Assembly (NCBI RefSeq): GCF_029201565.1
Contig: NZ_CP104002.1
Coordinates: 1,195,001-1,259,000 of the forward strand
Direction: 5' to 3'
DNA: 64,000 nucleotides
DNA from: Devosia sp. SD17-2
GTDB taxonomy: Bacteria > Pseudomonadota > Alphaproteobacteria > Rhizobiales > Devosiaceae
In this document: positions 34,879 to 43,706 of the stretch, in pieces
Position numbering within the stretch: the first letter of the stretch is position 1
Layout: every line of letters starts with the position of its first letter
Position numbers and translations under genes: made by a program
The notes under the pieces: model-generated
The model's database searches: none
What the model saw: only the letters and a program-made list of their open reading frames with translations
Told to the model about the DNA's origin: nothing

Positions 34879-36480
34879 CTATTCGATGATGGTGATGCGT
34901 CCATCGGTATAGGGGGTGTATTCGCCGCCAAGCTTGGCGATGTATTCGGCGACCACCTGTTCCAGCGGCGGGCCGAAGTCATAGGGGTTATCGCCCTCGG
35001 CAAAGGTGCCGTAGCCGTCGCCGCCACCGCGGACATAGTTATTGGTGACGATGGTGTAGGTGGCGTCCTCATCGATCGGAACCCAGGCATCGCCCTCGCC
35101 CTTGACCAGCACATCGCTGACGCGTTCGCCGGCCGGCTTGGAAAGGGTATAGCTGTATTTGAGGCCGGAGACCTGGGCGAAGCGCCCGGCGCCGTTCTCG
35201 ATGTCGCTGACACCGTTTTCGAGCGCTTCGATCACATCGGCGCCGCTGATCTGTACGGTGGCGAGGGTGTTGGAGAAGGGCAGGACGGTCAGCACATCGC
35301 CGACGGTGATTTCACCGGCGTCGATCGAGGCGCGGATGCCGCCGCCGTTCTGGAAGGCGATGGTTGCACCCTGGCCGGCGACGCGATCGAGAATGGCGTC
35401 GGCGAGGAGATTGCCCATGGAGCATTCCTCGACACGGCAGACTTCGCGCGCGCCTTCGAGCTTGTCGGTGGCGGTGCCGATGACGGTGCTGGTGAGTTCC
35501 TCAATCGGGCCCAGCAGCGCCGTGAGCTCGGTGGCGAAGGCTTCGTCGGCCTTGACCGAGGCGTCGATCAGGAAGGGTTCGCCGACAGCCGAGGTGACGA
35601 CCCCATTGTCATCCCAGGTGATGGCGATGTCGCCGAGATATTTCCCGTATTGGTTGGCCTGGACGACAGGGACTTCCACGCCATCGGGGTTCTTGACCAT
35701 GGTGGGGTAGGGGCCGGCAGCGCCTTCCATGGAGCCGAGCAGGGAATGGCTGTGGCCGCCGACGATGACGTCGACGAGCGGCAGGGCCGCAGCGACCTGC
35801 TGATCGACCGTGTAGCCGATATGGCTGAGGAGGATGATCTTGTTCACCCCGGCCGCGTCGAGCGCCTCGGAAGCGCCGCGGACATATTGGATGACGTCGT
35901 GGAACTCGATGTCTTCGGTCGAGGCGATCTCGGGCGTGTCCTCCGTGGTGGCCCCGATGATGCCGATCTTTTCGCCGCCGATTTCGACGACATAGGAGCC
36001 CTTGATCTTGCCCGCCAGGTGCGGATCGCGGGTGACATCGAAATTGCCGCCGATGATCGGGAATTCGGCGGCGTCGATGAAGGTCATGAATTCTTCGGGG
36101 CCGTCGTCGAATTCGTGGTTGCCGGTGGCAACGACGTCAAAGCCCATCTGGTTGAAGAAGTCAGAGACCACCTTGGATTTGTAGGTGGTGTAGTAGAGAG
36201 AGCCCTGGAAATTATCGCCGGCCGAGAGCAGCAGGGAATTGCCGCCTTCGTATTTGGCGCGGGTATCGTCGATGATTGTCTTGAGGCGGGCTATGCCGCC
36301 AAAACATTCGCCGGCTGCATCGGTTTCGGCATCACAATTGGAATCGGTTCCGGTGATCGGGTCGAACCGCGAATGAAAATCGTTGATGTGCAGGATGTTG
36401 AGCGTGAATTCGGCATAAGCCGCGCTGGAAAAGCCGGCGCAGAGGGTGAGCGCGGTGGCGCCCAGCAATAACTTCTTCAT
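34879..36480 (-). CDS. Periplasmic 5'-nucleotidase / 2',3'-cyclic phosphodiesterase family metallophosphatase
   Basis: A 533-residue secreted enzyme. It starts at ATG 36480, with a signal peptide to about residue 23 (ends SAAYA); the open frame upstream has no signal. The calcineurin-like metal site is complete: HINDFHSRFD, SAGDNFQGS, GNHEFDDG, LLSHIGYT and GGHSHS. The C-terminal nucleotide-binding domain has NGGGIRASIDAGEITVGDVL and NNYVRGGGDGYGTF, where the aromatic residues that sandwich the base are expected. It releases phosphate and nucleosides from external nucleotides. This could feed the nucleoside/purine importer and purine pathway on the right of the window, which is an inference. 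Confidence 0.88.
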   Translation of the reverse strand: MKKLLLGATALTLCAGFSSAAYAEFTLNILHINDFHSRFDPITGTDSNCDAETDAAGECFGGIARLKTIIDDTRAKYEGGNSLLLSAGDNFQGSLYYTTYKSKVVSDFFNQMGFDVVATGNHEFDDGPEEFMTFIDAAEFPIIGGNFDVTRDPHLAGKIKGSYVVEIGGEKIGIIGATTEDTPEIASTEDIEFHDVIQYVRGASEALDAAGVNKIILLSHIGYTVDQQVAAALPLVDVIVGGHSHSLLGSMEGAAGPYPTMVKNPDGVEVPVVQANQYGKYLGDIAITWDDNGVVTSAVGEPFLIDASVKADEAFATELTALLGPIEELTSTVIGTATDKLEGAREVCRVEECSMGNLLADAILDRVAGQGATIAFQNGGGIRASIDAGEITVGDVLTVLPFSNTLATVQISGADVIEALENGVSDIENGAGRFAQVSGLKYSYTLSKPAGERVSDVLVKGEGDAWVPIDEDATYTIVTNNYVRGGGDGYGTFAEGDNPYDFGPPLEQVVAEYIAKLGGEYTPYTDGRITIIE

Positions 36481-36737
36481 CCCTGATGTCCCTTGTTTCT
36501 CTTGGCGATTGAAGTCGCGGGACCAGATTCCGAACGTGCTCCCCTGGGAACTGGCCGACGGCATCAGCAGTCAGTTAATCAGCTATTTATGACAGTGGAA
36601 AGTGGACCTGTTGGTCGAATCTACTGTGGCCGAGGGTGGTGCTCCGGGGCCGTGAGACGGAATCCGCAGGGGGATGGGTTTCAAAGCGGGGAGAGTAGGG
36701 TAATCTCCGCGCCGTTTGATTTGCGGGGTGATTTCCA

Positions 36738-37385
36738 ATGCGAAGTGCTTTGATCGTCTACGGCGGCTGGGAAGGTCATGACCCGGAAGAATGTGCCACC
36801 ATCTATCGGCGGTGGTTGCACGAAGACGGTTTCTCCGTGCGCATGGCGACCGAAACCAGCGCCTTTGCCGATCCCTCCATTCATGATCTCAACCTGATCA
36901 TTCCCATCTTCACGATGAGCAAGATCGGCAAGGAAGAGGTCGAGAACCTCACCAAGGCGGTGCAGAATGGCGTGGGCCTTGCCGGCCACCACGGCGGCAT
37001 GAGCGATGCCTTCCGCGACAGCGTTGACTATCAGTTCATGGTGGGCGGCCAGTGGGTCGCGCATCCGGGCAATATCATCGACTACACGGTTGACGTGACC
37101 GCGCCGGATGACCCGGTCATGGCGGGGATCAAGGCGTTCCCCTACACCTCCGAGCAATACTACATGCATGTCGACCCCTCCAACGAGGTGCTGGCGACGA
37201 CGACCTTTTCGGGCGAGCACGCGCCCTGGGTCGAGGGCGTGGTGATGCCGGTGGTGTGGAAGCGCAAGCATGGCGAAGGCCGTGTGTTCCATTCGACGCT
37301 CGGGCATCGCGCCAAGGAATTCGAGAACACCAATATGGCAACGATCATGCGCCGTGGCATGAACTGGGCGGCGCGCGACGCGTAA
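36738..37385 (+). CDS. Second ThuA-like domain protein
   Basis: A 215-residue protein of the ThuA-like fold, clearly diverged from and shorter than the thu-operon ThuA. It contains LIVYGGWEGHDPEECATIYR near the N-terminus, GVGLAGHHGGMSDAFRDS and GGQWVAHPGNIIDY in the middle, and GRVFHSTLGHRAKEFEN near the C-terminus. The dense His/Gly segments are typical of ThuA-like proteins found next to sugar oxidoreductases in glycoside catabolism. Here the nearest downstream genes are a cytochrome b and a molybdoenzyme, 87 bases away. The function is unknown; it may process a 3-keto-glycoside, but there is no direct evidence. Confidence 0.82.
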   Translation: MRSALIVYGGWEGHDPEECATIYRRWLHEDGFSVRMATETSAFADPSIHDLNLIIPIFTMSKIGKEEVENLTKAVQNGVGLAGHHGGMSDAFRDSVDYQFMVGGQWVAHPGNIIDYTVDVTAPDDPVMAGIKAFPYTSEQYYMHVDPSNEVLATTTFSGEHAPWVEGVVMPVVWKRKHGEGRVFHSTLGHRAKEFENTNMATIMRRGMNWAARDA

Positions 37386-37472
37386 TTTCACGCTGTTCTG
37401 CGGCCGTCCCGTGATGGTGAGTTGAAACTGTCGGCGTTTTGGCCTCGTATCTCTTCGAGCAAGGAGAGCGGG

Positions 37473-38324
37473 ATGAACGACGACGCCGGACCGCATGGGA
37501 CGCATAAGGGACCTTTGGTCTATCGCCAGTCGATCTGGACCCGGGTGACGCACTGGGCCTGGGTAATCTGCCTGTTTTTCCTGCTGCTGTCCGGGCTGCA
37601 GATCTTCAACGCCCACCCGGCGCTTTATCTCGGTAACGAGTCGGGGTTCGAATACGACAACGCCATTTTCCGGATCGGCGCGATCAACACGCCGCAAGGT
37701 CCGCGCGGGCAGACCACGATCCTGGGCACCACTTTCGACACGACGGGCGTGCTGGGCATGAGCGGAACTGCCGAACGTCCGCAATATGTCGGCTTTCCCG
37801 GCGCGGTGACCATTCCCTCCTTCCGCGATTTGGCGACCGGACGGGTGGTGCATTTCTTTTTCGGCTGGCTGCTGGTGGCGGCGCTTTTCGTCTGGTTTCT
37901 CGCCAGCGCCATCAACGGGCATTTGCGGCGGGATATCTTGCCCAAGGGGCAGGATCTGAAAACCTTGCCGCAGGACGCGCTCAACCATGCGCGCCTTCGG
38001 CTGCACCATGGGCGCAGCTATGGCCCGGTGCAGAAGCTGAGCTATTTCATCGTGTTCTTTGTGCTGTTCCCGCTGATCATCCTCACCGGGCTGACCATGA
38101 GCCCCGGCATGGATGCGGCCTGGCCCTGGCTGCTCGATCGGTTCGGCGGGCGGCAGACGGCGCGGACCATCCATTTCATCGTCATGGCGCTGCTGGTGCT
38201 GTTCTTCATCGTGCACGTGCTCATGGTTGTGCTGGCGGGGCCGATCAACGAGATGCGCTCGATGATCACGGGCTGGTATCGCACCGGGCGGGGCACCGTC
38301 GTGCAGGAGGGGGACCGGCCATGA
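37473..38324 (+). CDS. Cytochrome b/b6-domain membrane protein, partner of the molybdoenzyme
   Basis: A 283-residue integral membrane protein with four main hydrophobic segments (about residues 27-48, 125-150, 190-215 and 228-255). Conserved His residues occur in WTRVTHWAWV, GRVVHFFFGW and TIHFIVMALL, as in di-haem cytochrome b561/thiosulfate-reductase cytochrome b subunits. An insert of about 75 residues between the first two membrane helices is unusually long and probably faces the periplasm. Start ATG is preceded by AAGGAG. It overlaps the molybdoenzyme gene by four bases (ATGA), so the two proteins are made in step and probably exchange electrons with the quinone pool. Confidence 0.83.
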   Translation: MNDDAGPHGTHKGPLVYRQSIWTRVTHWAWVICLFFLLLSGLQIFNAHPALYLGNESGFEYDNAIFRIGAINTPQGPRGQTTILGTTFDTTGVLGMSGTAERPQYVGFPGAVTIPSFRDLATGRVVHFFFGWLLVAALFVWFLASAINGHLRRDILPKGQDLKTLPQDALNHARLRLHHGRSYGPVQKLSYFIVFFVLFPLIILTGLTMSPGMDAAWPWLLDRFGGRQTARTIHFIVMALLVLFFIVHVLMVVLAGPINEMRSMITGWYRTGRGTVVQEGDRP

Positions 38325-39112
38325 GCAGTCTCATCGTCAATCGCCGTCGCTTCATTATGGGTTCAGCGGCGCTCGGTTCAGGGCTGGTGCTTTCGGGCTG
38401 CGACCAGTTCGATTTCCTCGCCCAGCGCGGCAATCCGGTCCGCGAGGCGATCGAGCAGGCCAATGTGCTGACCTATCGGGCACAGCGGGCGCTGATCGGC
38501 GACCAAGTGCTGGCGCGCGAATATGAGGCGAGCGAGATCCGCCAGGGCATGAAGCCAAACGGTTCGACCGAGCCGACGACGCCGGAATATCTGTTTTTGA
38601 AGGCGCAGAATTTCGCGCCCTACAAGCTCACCATCAAGGGGATGGTGGAGCGCGAGGTCAGTTTCTCACTCGATGAATTGCGCAATATGCCGGCGCGGAG
38701 CCAAATCACGCGGCACGACTGCGTCGAGGGCTGGAGCTGCATCGCCAAGTGGACGGGCACGGCGCTCGGGCCTGTGCTCGACATGGCCGGGGTCAAGCCG
38801 GAGGCACGGTTCTGCGTCTACCATTGCTACGACAACATCCAGAAAACGCTGTCGGGCGATATTCTCTACTATACGAGTTCGGATCTGGTGGACGCCTATC
38901 ATCCGCAGACGATCCTCTCCTACGGCCTTAACGACCAGGTTCTGCCGGTCAGCAACGGGGCGCCGATCCGGCTGCGGATCGAGCGGGCGCTCGGCTACAA
39001 GCAGCCCAAATACCTCCACACCATCGAGCTGGTGGATGATCTCCGCGCGTTCGGTGGCGGCAAAGGCGGCTATTGGGAAGACAATGGCTACGACTGGTAC
39101 GGCGGCATCTGA
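38321..39112 (+). CDS. Molybdopterin-dependent oxidoreductase, sulfite-oxidase fold, Tat-exported probable lipoprotein
   Basis: A 263-residue protein with a twin-arginine signal (NRRRFIMG, residues 7-14) directly followed by a lipobox-like LSGC ending at Cys27. The Mo-ligand Cys lies in RHDCVEGWSC (Cys134; a second Cys at 140). FCVYHCYDN and the C-terminal GAPIRLRIERALGYKQPK complete the sulfite-oxidase molybdopterin domain. The dimerisation domain and haem domain of true sulfite oxidases are absent, as in MsrP/YedY. MsrP pairs with the haem protein MsrQ, whereas this one pairs with a thiosulfate-reductase-type cytochrome b. The substrate is unknown. Confidence 0.85.
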   Translation: MSSLIVNRRRFIMGSAALGSGLVLSGCDQFDFLAQRGNPVREAIEQANVLTYRAQRALIGDQVLAREYEASEIRQGMKPNGSTEPTTPEYLFLKAQNFAPYKLTIKGMVEREVSFSLDELRNMPARSQITRHDCVEGWSCIAKWTGTALGPVLDMAGVKPEARFCVYHCYDNIQKTLSGDILYYTSSDLVDAYHPQTILSYGLNDQVLPVSNGAPIRLRIERALGYKQPKYLHTIELVDDLRAFGGGKGGYWEDNGYDWYGGI

Positions 39113-39409
39113 CGGCCGACGCAGGCCCCCCATGCGCGCACCTGACTTGCCATCGGCCGGAAATTGGCCCATATGGGGGTTACATCGCGGCCAGAGTGCC
39201 GCGAATGGACTTCTCTTCTTACTCAAGCGGTGAGCGGCGAAGTCACTCCGGATACCACGAATTGGTCCGGAGGTGAGCCAGCACCCGCGCGATACCTCCC
39301 TTTATCGCCCGATTGCACCTGTTGAACCGCCTGTCGCCGTGCGACTGGCGATCGGCGCGCAGCATTGCTGTGTGCACATCAGCGCCGCATTGGCGCAGAA
39401 AGACCAGAC
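39113..39409 (+). promoter_or_regulatory. 297-bp leader region of the DEAD-box helicase gene
   Basis: It carries a possible 23-codon leader frame (ATG 39205, ending 39276: MDFSSYSSGERRSHSGYH then ELVRR). An inverted repeat GGAGGT (39269-39274) / ACCTCC (39294-39299) overlaps its end. Cold-inducible helicase genes often have long structured leaders; a leader role here is speculation from spacing and structure. Confidence 0.3.
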
Positions 39410-40843
39410 TTGACCGATTTCGCTTCGCTCGGCCTCCCCACAGTCATCACCGACAGCCTGACTGCGGGCGGCTTCACCGTGCCCACCAAGATCCAGAGCC
39501 AGGCTATTCCAAAGCTGCTCGAAGGTCGGGACATGCTGGGCATTGCCCAGACCGGTTCGGGCAAGACCGCCGCCTTCGGCCTGCCGATCCTGGCCGGCCT
39601 CCTCACCCTTACCGGTCGTCCGCGCCCGATGACCACGCGTGCGCTGATCCTGGCGCCGACGCGTGAGCTGGCCGTACAGATCGACGAAAATATCCGCAAG
39701 TTCGCCGGCGCCAAGATGAAGCTCGATACCGTGCTCGTCCTGGGCGGTGTCTCGCGCTACCATCAGGTCGGTAAGATCGCCAAGGGCGTCGACATCGTTG
39801 TCGCCACCCCAGGGCGCCTTAAGGATCTGCTCGACGACAACAAGATCCGTCTCAACGAAACGCGCTGGCTGGTGCTGGACGAAGCCGACCGCATGCTCGA
39901 CATGGGCTTCATTGCCCCGGTCAAGGCGATTGCCAAGGCGATCGGCCTGCGTCGCCAGACCATGCTGTTCTCGGCGACCATGGCGCCGGAAATCGAAGAC
40001 CTGACCAAGAGCCTGCTCAAGGAGCCGGTCAAGGTCGAAGCTGCCGTTCAGGGCTCGACCGTGGTCAAGATCGACCAGCGGGTGATCCTCTCCAACTCCA
40101 AGGCCAAGCGGAACGTGCTCAACGACCTGCTCGGCGACGAGAAGGAAGCCATGGAGCGGGTGATCGTCTTTGCACGCACCAAGCATGGCGCCGACCGCGT
40201 CACCAAGAACCTTGCCATTGACGGCCATGACGCGGCTGCCATCCACGGCAACAAGAGCCAGAACGCCCGCCAGGCGGCCCTCAAGGGCTTTTCCTCGGGC
40301 GCAGTGCGCATCCTCGTTGCGACCGATATCGCCGCACGCGGTATCGACGTGCCGGGCATCACCCATGTGGTGAACTATGACCTGCCGGACGATCCGGAAA
40401 ACTACGTCCACCGTATCGGCCGCACGGGCCGCAATGGCGCGACCGGCATTGCCATCACGCTGTGTGACGGCACCGAGCGTGGCAAGCTGCGCGACGTGGA
40501 ACGCCTGATCCGCCGCACACTTCCGGTGTCGGGCGACGAGAAGCTGCTGACGGAAGTCGAGAGCTCTGCTCCGCGCGCGCCGCGCAACAATCCCGGTGCA
40601 CCCGGCGGTGCGCGTACTGCACGCAACCCGAAGGCGAACAGCAATCGCCGGTTCAACACGCCCCGTCCGGGCGGTGAGCGTGGCAAGGGCGGGGTCGCCC
40701 GCGAAGCTGTCGCGCGCGATCCGAACAATGCACTGGCTCCGGTCAAGTCGGTCAAGCCGCCCCGCGCGGATGGTCTCAAGACCAAGCAGCGCTGGACCAC
40801 GGCAGCCAAGAAAACCGCAGCGCGCAATCGCCGCGAAGGCTAA
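39410..40843 (+). CDS. rhlE: DEAD-box ATP-dependent RNA helicase, RhlE type
   Basis: A 477-residue helicase read from a TTG start (TDFASLGLPTVITDSL, the usual N-terminus; an earlier TTG at 39365 adds 15 poorly conserved residues). All motifs are present in order: Q-motif GFTVPTKIQSQAIP, I AQTGSGKTAAF, Ia PTRELAVQI, Ib TPGRL, II DEADRMLD, III SAT, IV IVFARTKHGADRV, V TDIAARGIDVP, VI HRIGRTGRNG. A basic Asn/Arg/Gly/Lys-rich tail (about residues 385-477) probably binds RNA. It remodels structured RNA in ribosome assembly or cold adaptation. Monocistronic, ending in a shared terminator. Confidence 0.88.
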   Translation: MTDFASLGLPTVITDSLTAGGFTVPTKIQSQAIPKLLEGRDMLGIAQTGSGKTAAFGLPILAGLLTLTGRPRPMTTRALILAPTRELAVQIDENIRKFAGAKMKLDTVLVLGGVSRYHQVGKIAKGVDIVVATPGRLKDLLDDNKIRLNETRWLVLDEADRMLDMGFIAPVKAIAKAIGLRRQTMLFSATMAPEIEDLTKSLLKEPVKVEAAVQGSTVVKIDQRVILSNSKAKRNVLNDLLGDEKEAMERVIVFARTKHGADRVTKNLAIDGHDAAAIHGNKSQNARQAALKGFSSGAVRILVATDIAARGIDVPGITHVVNYDLPDDPENYVHRIGRTGRNGATGIAITLCDGTERGKLRDVERLIRRTLPVSGDEKLLTEVESSAPRAPRNNPGAPGGARTARNPKANSNRRFNTPRPGGERGKGGVAREAVARDPNNALAPVKSVKPPRADGLKTKQRWTTAAKKTAARNRREG

Positions 40844-40850
40844 GAGTTTG

Positions 40851-40879
40851 AAAAGGGCGACCCTCGGGTCGCCCTTTTT
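40851..40879. terminator. Bidirectional terminator between rhlE and otsA
   Basis: AAAAGGGCGACC and GGTCGCCCTTTT form a perfect stem around a CTCG loop, with T's on both strands. It closes the helicase gene and the converging otsB-otsA operon. Confidence 0.88.
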
Positions 40880-40888
40880 GTTTGCGCC

Positions 40889-42301
40889 TCAGGCTACCGA
40901 GGCGAGATAGAGAATGTCTCGGGTGGCGCTGGAGGCGGTGCCGCGCGGCGCGAGGCGATCGAGAAAGCTGACGGCCCAGTCGACCACATTATGTTTGCGG
41001 GCCGCGTCCATAAGGGCCTGCCAGCGCTCGATCCGTTCGTCGAGCGGCATGTCGAGTGCGATGCGCAGGGCTTCTGCGGTTTCGTCGGTGTCAAACGGAT
41101 TGACCAACAGGGCCTCGGGGAAAATCTCAGCGGCGCCGGCAAAGCGCGACAGCACCAGAACGCCGGGATCGGCCGGATTTTGCGAGCCGACATATTCATG
41201 GGCCACAAGGTTCATGCCATCGCGCAGCGGCGTCACAAGGCCGACGCGCGCCAGCCGATAGAGACCGGCGAGGCTGGGCTGGCCATAAGCGCGCTTAACA
41301 TAGGTAAGGGGCTGCCAGTCCGGCTCGGCGAAATGGCCCATCACCCGGCCGCAGATGGCGTCGAGCGCATCGCTGGTTTCCCGATATTCCTTAATCGTAT
41401 CACGCGAAGGTGGCGCGACCTGCAGCATGTGCACCTGTCGGCGCAGACGCGTGTTGTTGGCGAGGAGCTTTTCATAGGCTTCAACGCGCTGAGGGAGGCC
41501 CTTCGAATAGTCGAGACGGTCAACACCCAGGATCAGCCGCTGTTCGCCCAGCGAGCGCTCCATGCGCTTTACCATCTTGGTGGCGGCGGGACTGACGGCG
41601 AGGCTGGCAAAGGCGTCGGGTTCGGACCCGATGGGGAATGCATCGAATTCAGTCCGGCTGAAGTCGATGTGATCCTGATTGTCGCCAATAAAGGTTGATG
41701 GGGACTGATGCTCGGCAAATTCGGTGAAGGCGGCAATGTCGCGCTTGGCCTGCATGCCGACGAGATCGTAACGCGACAGGTCGCGCATCAGCTCTGCATG
41801 ATTGGGGATCGCATAGAGCGCGTCCGCCGTGGGGAAGGGGATGTGGAGGTAAAACCCGATGCGATTGCGGGCACCGAGGCGGCGCAGCTCCGCCGCGAGC
41901 GGGATGAGGTGGTAGTCATGCACCCAGATGACGTCGTCGGGCTTGAGCAGCGGCAGCAGCGCTCGGGCAAACTGGGCGTTGACCCGACGATAGCCTTCGT
42001 ACCAGTGGCTTTCGATGGTCGCGAGATCGAGCCGGAGATGAAAGCTGGGCCAGAGAATGGAGTTTGAGAAGCCCGCGTAATAGGCGTGATGATCCTCGCG
42101 GGTGAGGTCGATCTGGGCAACTTTCACGCCATCGACATCCTCGAGCCGGGCGGTTCCGCTGGGTTGCTCGGCCATTTTGCCGGACCACCCGAACCAGAAA
42201 CCTTCTCGTTCCATCAGCACTTTTCGAAGGGCCACGGCCAGGCCACCGGCGGCTGGACCCTTGCTGGGTGTGCGGTTGGATACGACGACTATGCGGCTCA
42301 T
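40889..42301 (-). CDS. otsA: Alpha,alpha-trehalose-6-phosphate synthase
   Basis: A 470-residue GT20 glycosyltransferase that joins UDP-glucose and glucose-6-phosphate. The N-terminal VVVSNRTPSKGPAAGGLAVA (residues 4-23), WVHDYHLIPLAAELR, the FHIPFPTADAL-type segment (here GFYLHIPFPTADAL), LGVDRLDYSKGLPQRVEAYE and the C-terminal NLVAHEYVGSQ are all typical. The length is normal. It lies 72 bases downstream of otsB and shares its direction. Trehalose made here serves as an osmolyte or stress protectant, the opposite direction to the thu catabolic operon. Confidence 0.93.
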   Translation of the reverse strand: MSRIVVVSNRTPSKGPAAGGLAVALRKVLMEREGFWFGWSGKMAEQPSGTARLEDVDGVKVAQIDLTREDHHAYYAGFSNSILWPSFHLRLDLATIESHWYEGYRRVNAQFARALLPLLKPDDVIWVHDYHLIPLAAELRRLGARNRIGFYLHIPFPTADALYAIPNHAELMRDLSRYDLVGMQAKRDIAAFTEFAEHQSPSTFIGDNQDHIDFSRTEFDAFPIGSEPDAFASLAVSPAATKMVKRMERSLGEQRLILGVDRLDYSKGLPQRVEAYEKLLANNTRLRRQVHMLQVAPPSRDTIKEYRETSDALDAICGRVMGHFAEPDWQPLTYVKRAYGQPSLAGLYRLARVGLVTPLRDGMNLVAHEYVGSQNPADPGVLVLSRFAGAAEIFPEALLVNPFDTDETAEALRIALDMPLDERIERWQALMDAARKHNVVDWAVSFLDRLAPRGTASSATRDILYLASVA

Positions 42302-42373
42302 GCTGTTCTTGCCCCTTTTCTTCTTGCTTAGGTCGCGACGGGGCGTTTGCCCCGTAAGGATGCTGGATTGTTG

Positions 42374-43201
42374 CTAGTGCGCCAGGCCGTCGGCCGGCGC
42401 GGTCCAGTGTTCATCCTCTTCGTCGGTGCGCTGCTCGTTTATCGGCTGGTCGCGGTGAAAGAGTTCACTGAGCCCACGCAGCAGGGCATGGACTGAGGTC
42501 ACGTCGGCGATGCGCATGCGAGCGATTGTTTCTCCAGGTCCGAGCTTGATGCCGACCCCGCCGAGCTCCTGGGCGACGCGGAAGGCGTCTTCATCGGTGC
42601 GGTCATCACCAATGAAAATCGGGACGCGGCCAGCGAAAGGCTGCTCCTGCATGAAGGCACGAAGGGCGGCGCCCTTGTCGAAGGCAGAGGGGCGCGCCTC
42701 GATCACCATCTTGCCGGCGACAAGCGTGAAGTCGGAATGGTAGCGCACCGCGTCCTGCATGGCGCCGTGGCATTCATTGCCCAGCTCCGGCGCCTGACGG
42801 AAGTGCAGGGCGACTGCCCCTTCCTTGGGTTCGAGAATAAGCTCGGGATGATCCGAAACCAGTGGTTCAAGTGCGGCGGCGATCTCTTCGGCGGCTTCGA
42901 TGAGATGCTGGTCGAGCTGCTCAAGGCTGCCGTCGGCGCGACGGCGCTGCGAGCCATGTGCGCCGGCGATCGGCAATTGCAATGGCGAGAGAAAACGATC
43001 GATATCCGCGATTTCGCGGCCGGTGATAACTGCGAAGGCGTGATCAAATTCGGTGAGGATCCTGTCCAGCTCTGCGGGCAGGCCGGGCGGAACGGCAACG
43101 CTTTCGGGGGTTTCGGCGATTTCGACAAGGGTCCCGTCGAAGTCGGTAAACACAGCGAGGAGAGGCAGGTTTTCGCCACCCACAAGGTTCGGATCGGCCA
43201 T
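42374..43201 (-). CDS. otsB: Trehalose-6-phosphate phosphatase
   Basis: A 275-residue HAD-superfamily phosphatase that removes phosphate from trehalose-6-phosphate. HAD motif I DFDGTLVEIAETP (about residues 19-31, nucleophile Asp19), motif II VITGREIADIDRF, the cap region AGAHGSQRRRADG, and motifs III/IV in KGAALRAFM and FIGDDRTDEDAFRVA are intact. The C-terminal tail of about 20 residues is acidic and hydrophilic. It is the first gene of the otsB-otsA operon. The 505 bases upstream hold no convincing gene. Confidence 0.92.
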   Translation of the reverse strand: MADPNLVGGENLPLLAVFTDFDGTLVEIAETPESVAVPPGLPAELDRILTEFDHAFAVITGREIADIDRFLSPLQLPIAGAHGSQRRRADGSLEQLDQHLIEAAEEIAAALEPLVSDHPELILEPKEGAVALHFRQAPELGNECHGAMQDAVRYHSDFTLVAGKMVIEARPSAFDKGAALRAFMQEQPFAGRVPIFIGDDRTDEDAFRVAQELGGVGIKLGPGETIARMRIADVTSVHALLRGLSELFHRDQPINEQRTDEEDEHWTAPADGLAH

Positions 43202-43706
43202 GACAGCCCCTTTGGTTGATGCTTGGTTACCAATGGAAACGCCAGCGAAGCCAAATGGTTCGGCTGCGAAGCAGGCCGCAGGGCCACAAATATGAACGAA
43301 TTCTTAATAACGCATTCGTGAGCAGTTCAGGGCGGGAGCGATATCAGGGGTAGCGACGTTAAAGCTCCCAACCAGAGATCACTGGACGGTGATCATCGAA
43401 ACGTCGGCCATGCCAGAGAAAAGCGGAAACAATGTTAAATAGTGCGCCCCACAAACTGCTCCTCACGATGCTGTTCGCGATGGCCATGAGTTTCATCGCG
43501 CTGGCAGCCAGCTTTGCAGAAATGCCGCCGCATGCGGATGGGGTGGAGGTGGCCAATGGCCAGCTCCGGTAATTCAGTGACGGGCGGCCTTGGCGCGCAG
43601 CTGATTTCCTGGGGCGTGCAGCGCCTGCCGCCGAGTCCGGCCCCCAGAAGTCCGGGTATGCCGGTTCGGGGACCGCTCAAATCTATCCGCAAAAGCGGGC
43701 GCTAGA
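43202..43706. other. 505-bp region upstream of otsB, no firm gene
   Basis: It must hold the otsB promoter on the minus strand. The part near otsB has an AT-rich stretch (AATTCTTAATAACGCATTCG, around 43295-43320), suitable for a stress promoter. The right half holds overlapping short frames on both strands, of which only the 46-codon frame at 43432 has a signal-like peptide. I see no RNA gene or repeat. Confidence 0.4.
43432..43572 (+). CDS. Possible secreted or membrane micro-protein (46 aa)
   Basis: The frame reads MLNSAPHKLLLTMLFAMAMS, then FIALAASFAEMPPH, and ends VANGQLR. It has a positively charged start, a hydrophobic core and an AxxFA-type end resembling a signal peptide or single membrane anchor. 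The upstream sequence GCGGAAACA offers only a weak ribosome site. It has no recognisable family, and other short frames overlap it. Reported as tentative. Confidence 0.3.
   Translation: MLNSAPHKLLLTMLFAMAMSFIALAASFAEMPPHADGVEVANGQLR

Noticed and set aside
37473..39112. Standard MsrP-MsrQ methionine-sulfoxide reductase system
   Set aside because: The membrane partner is a thiosulfate-reductase-type cytochrome b with a large periplasmic insert rather than MsrQ, and the molybdoenzyme has a lipobox-like site. The label would overstate what can be seen.
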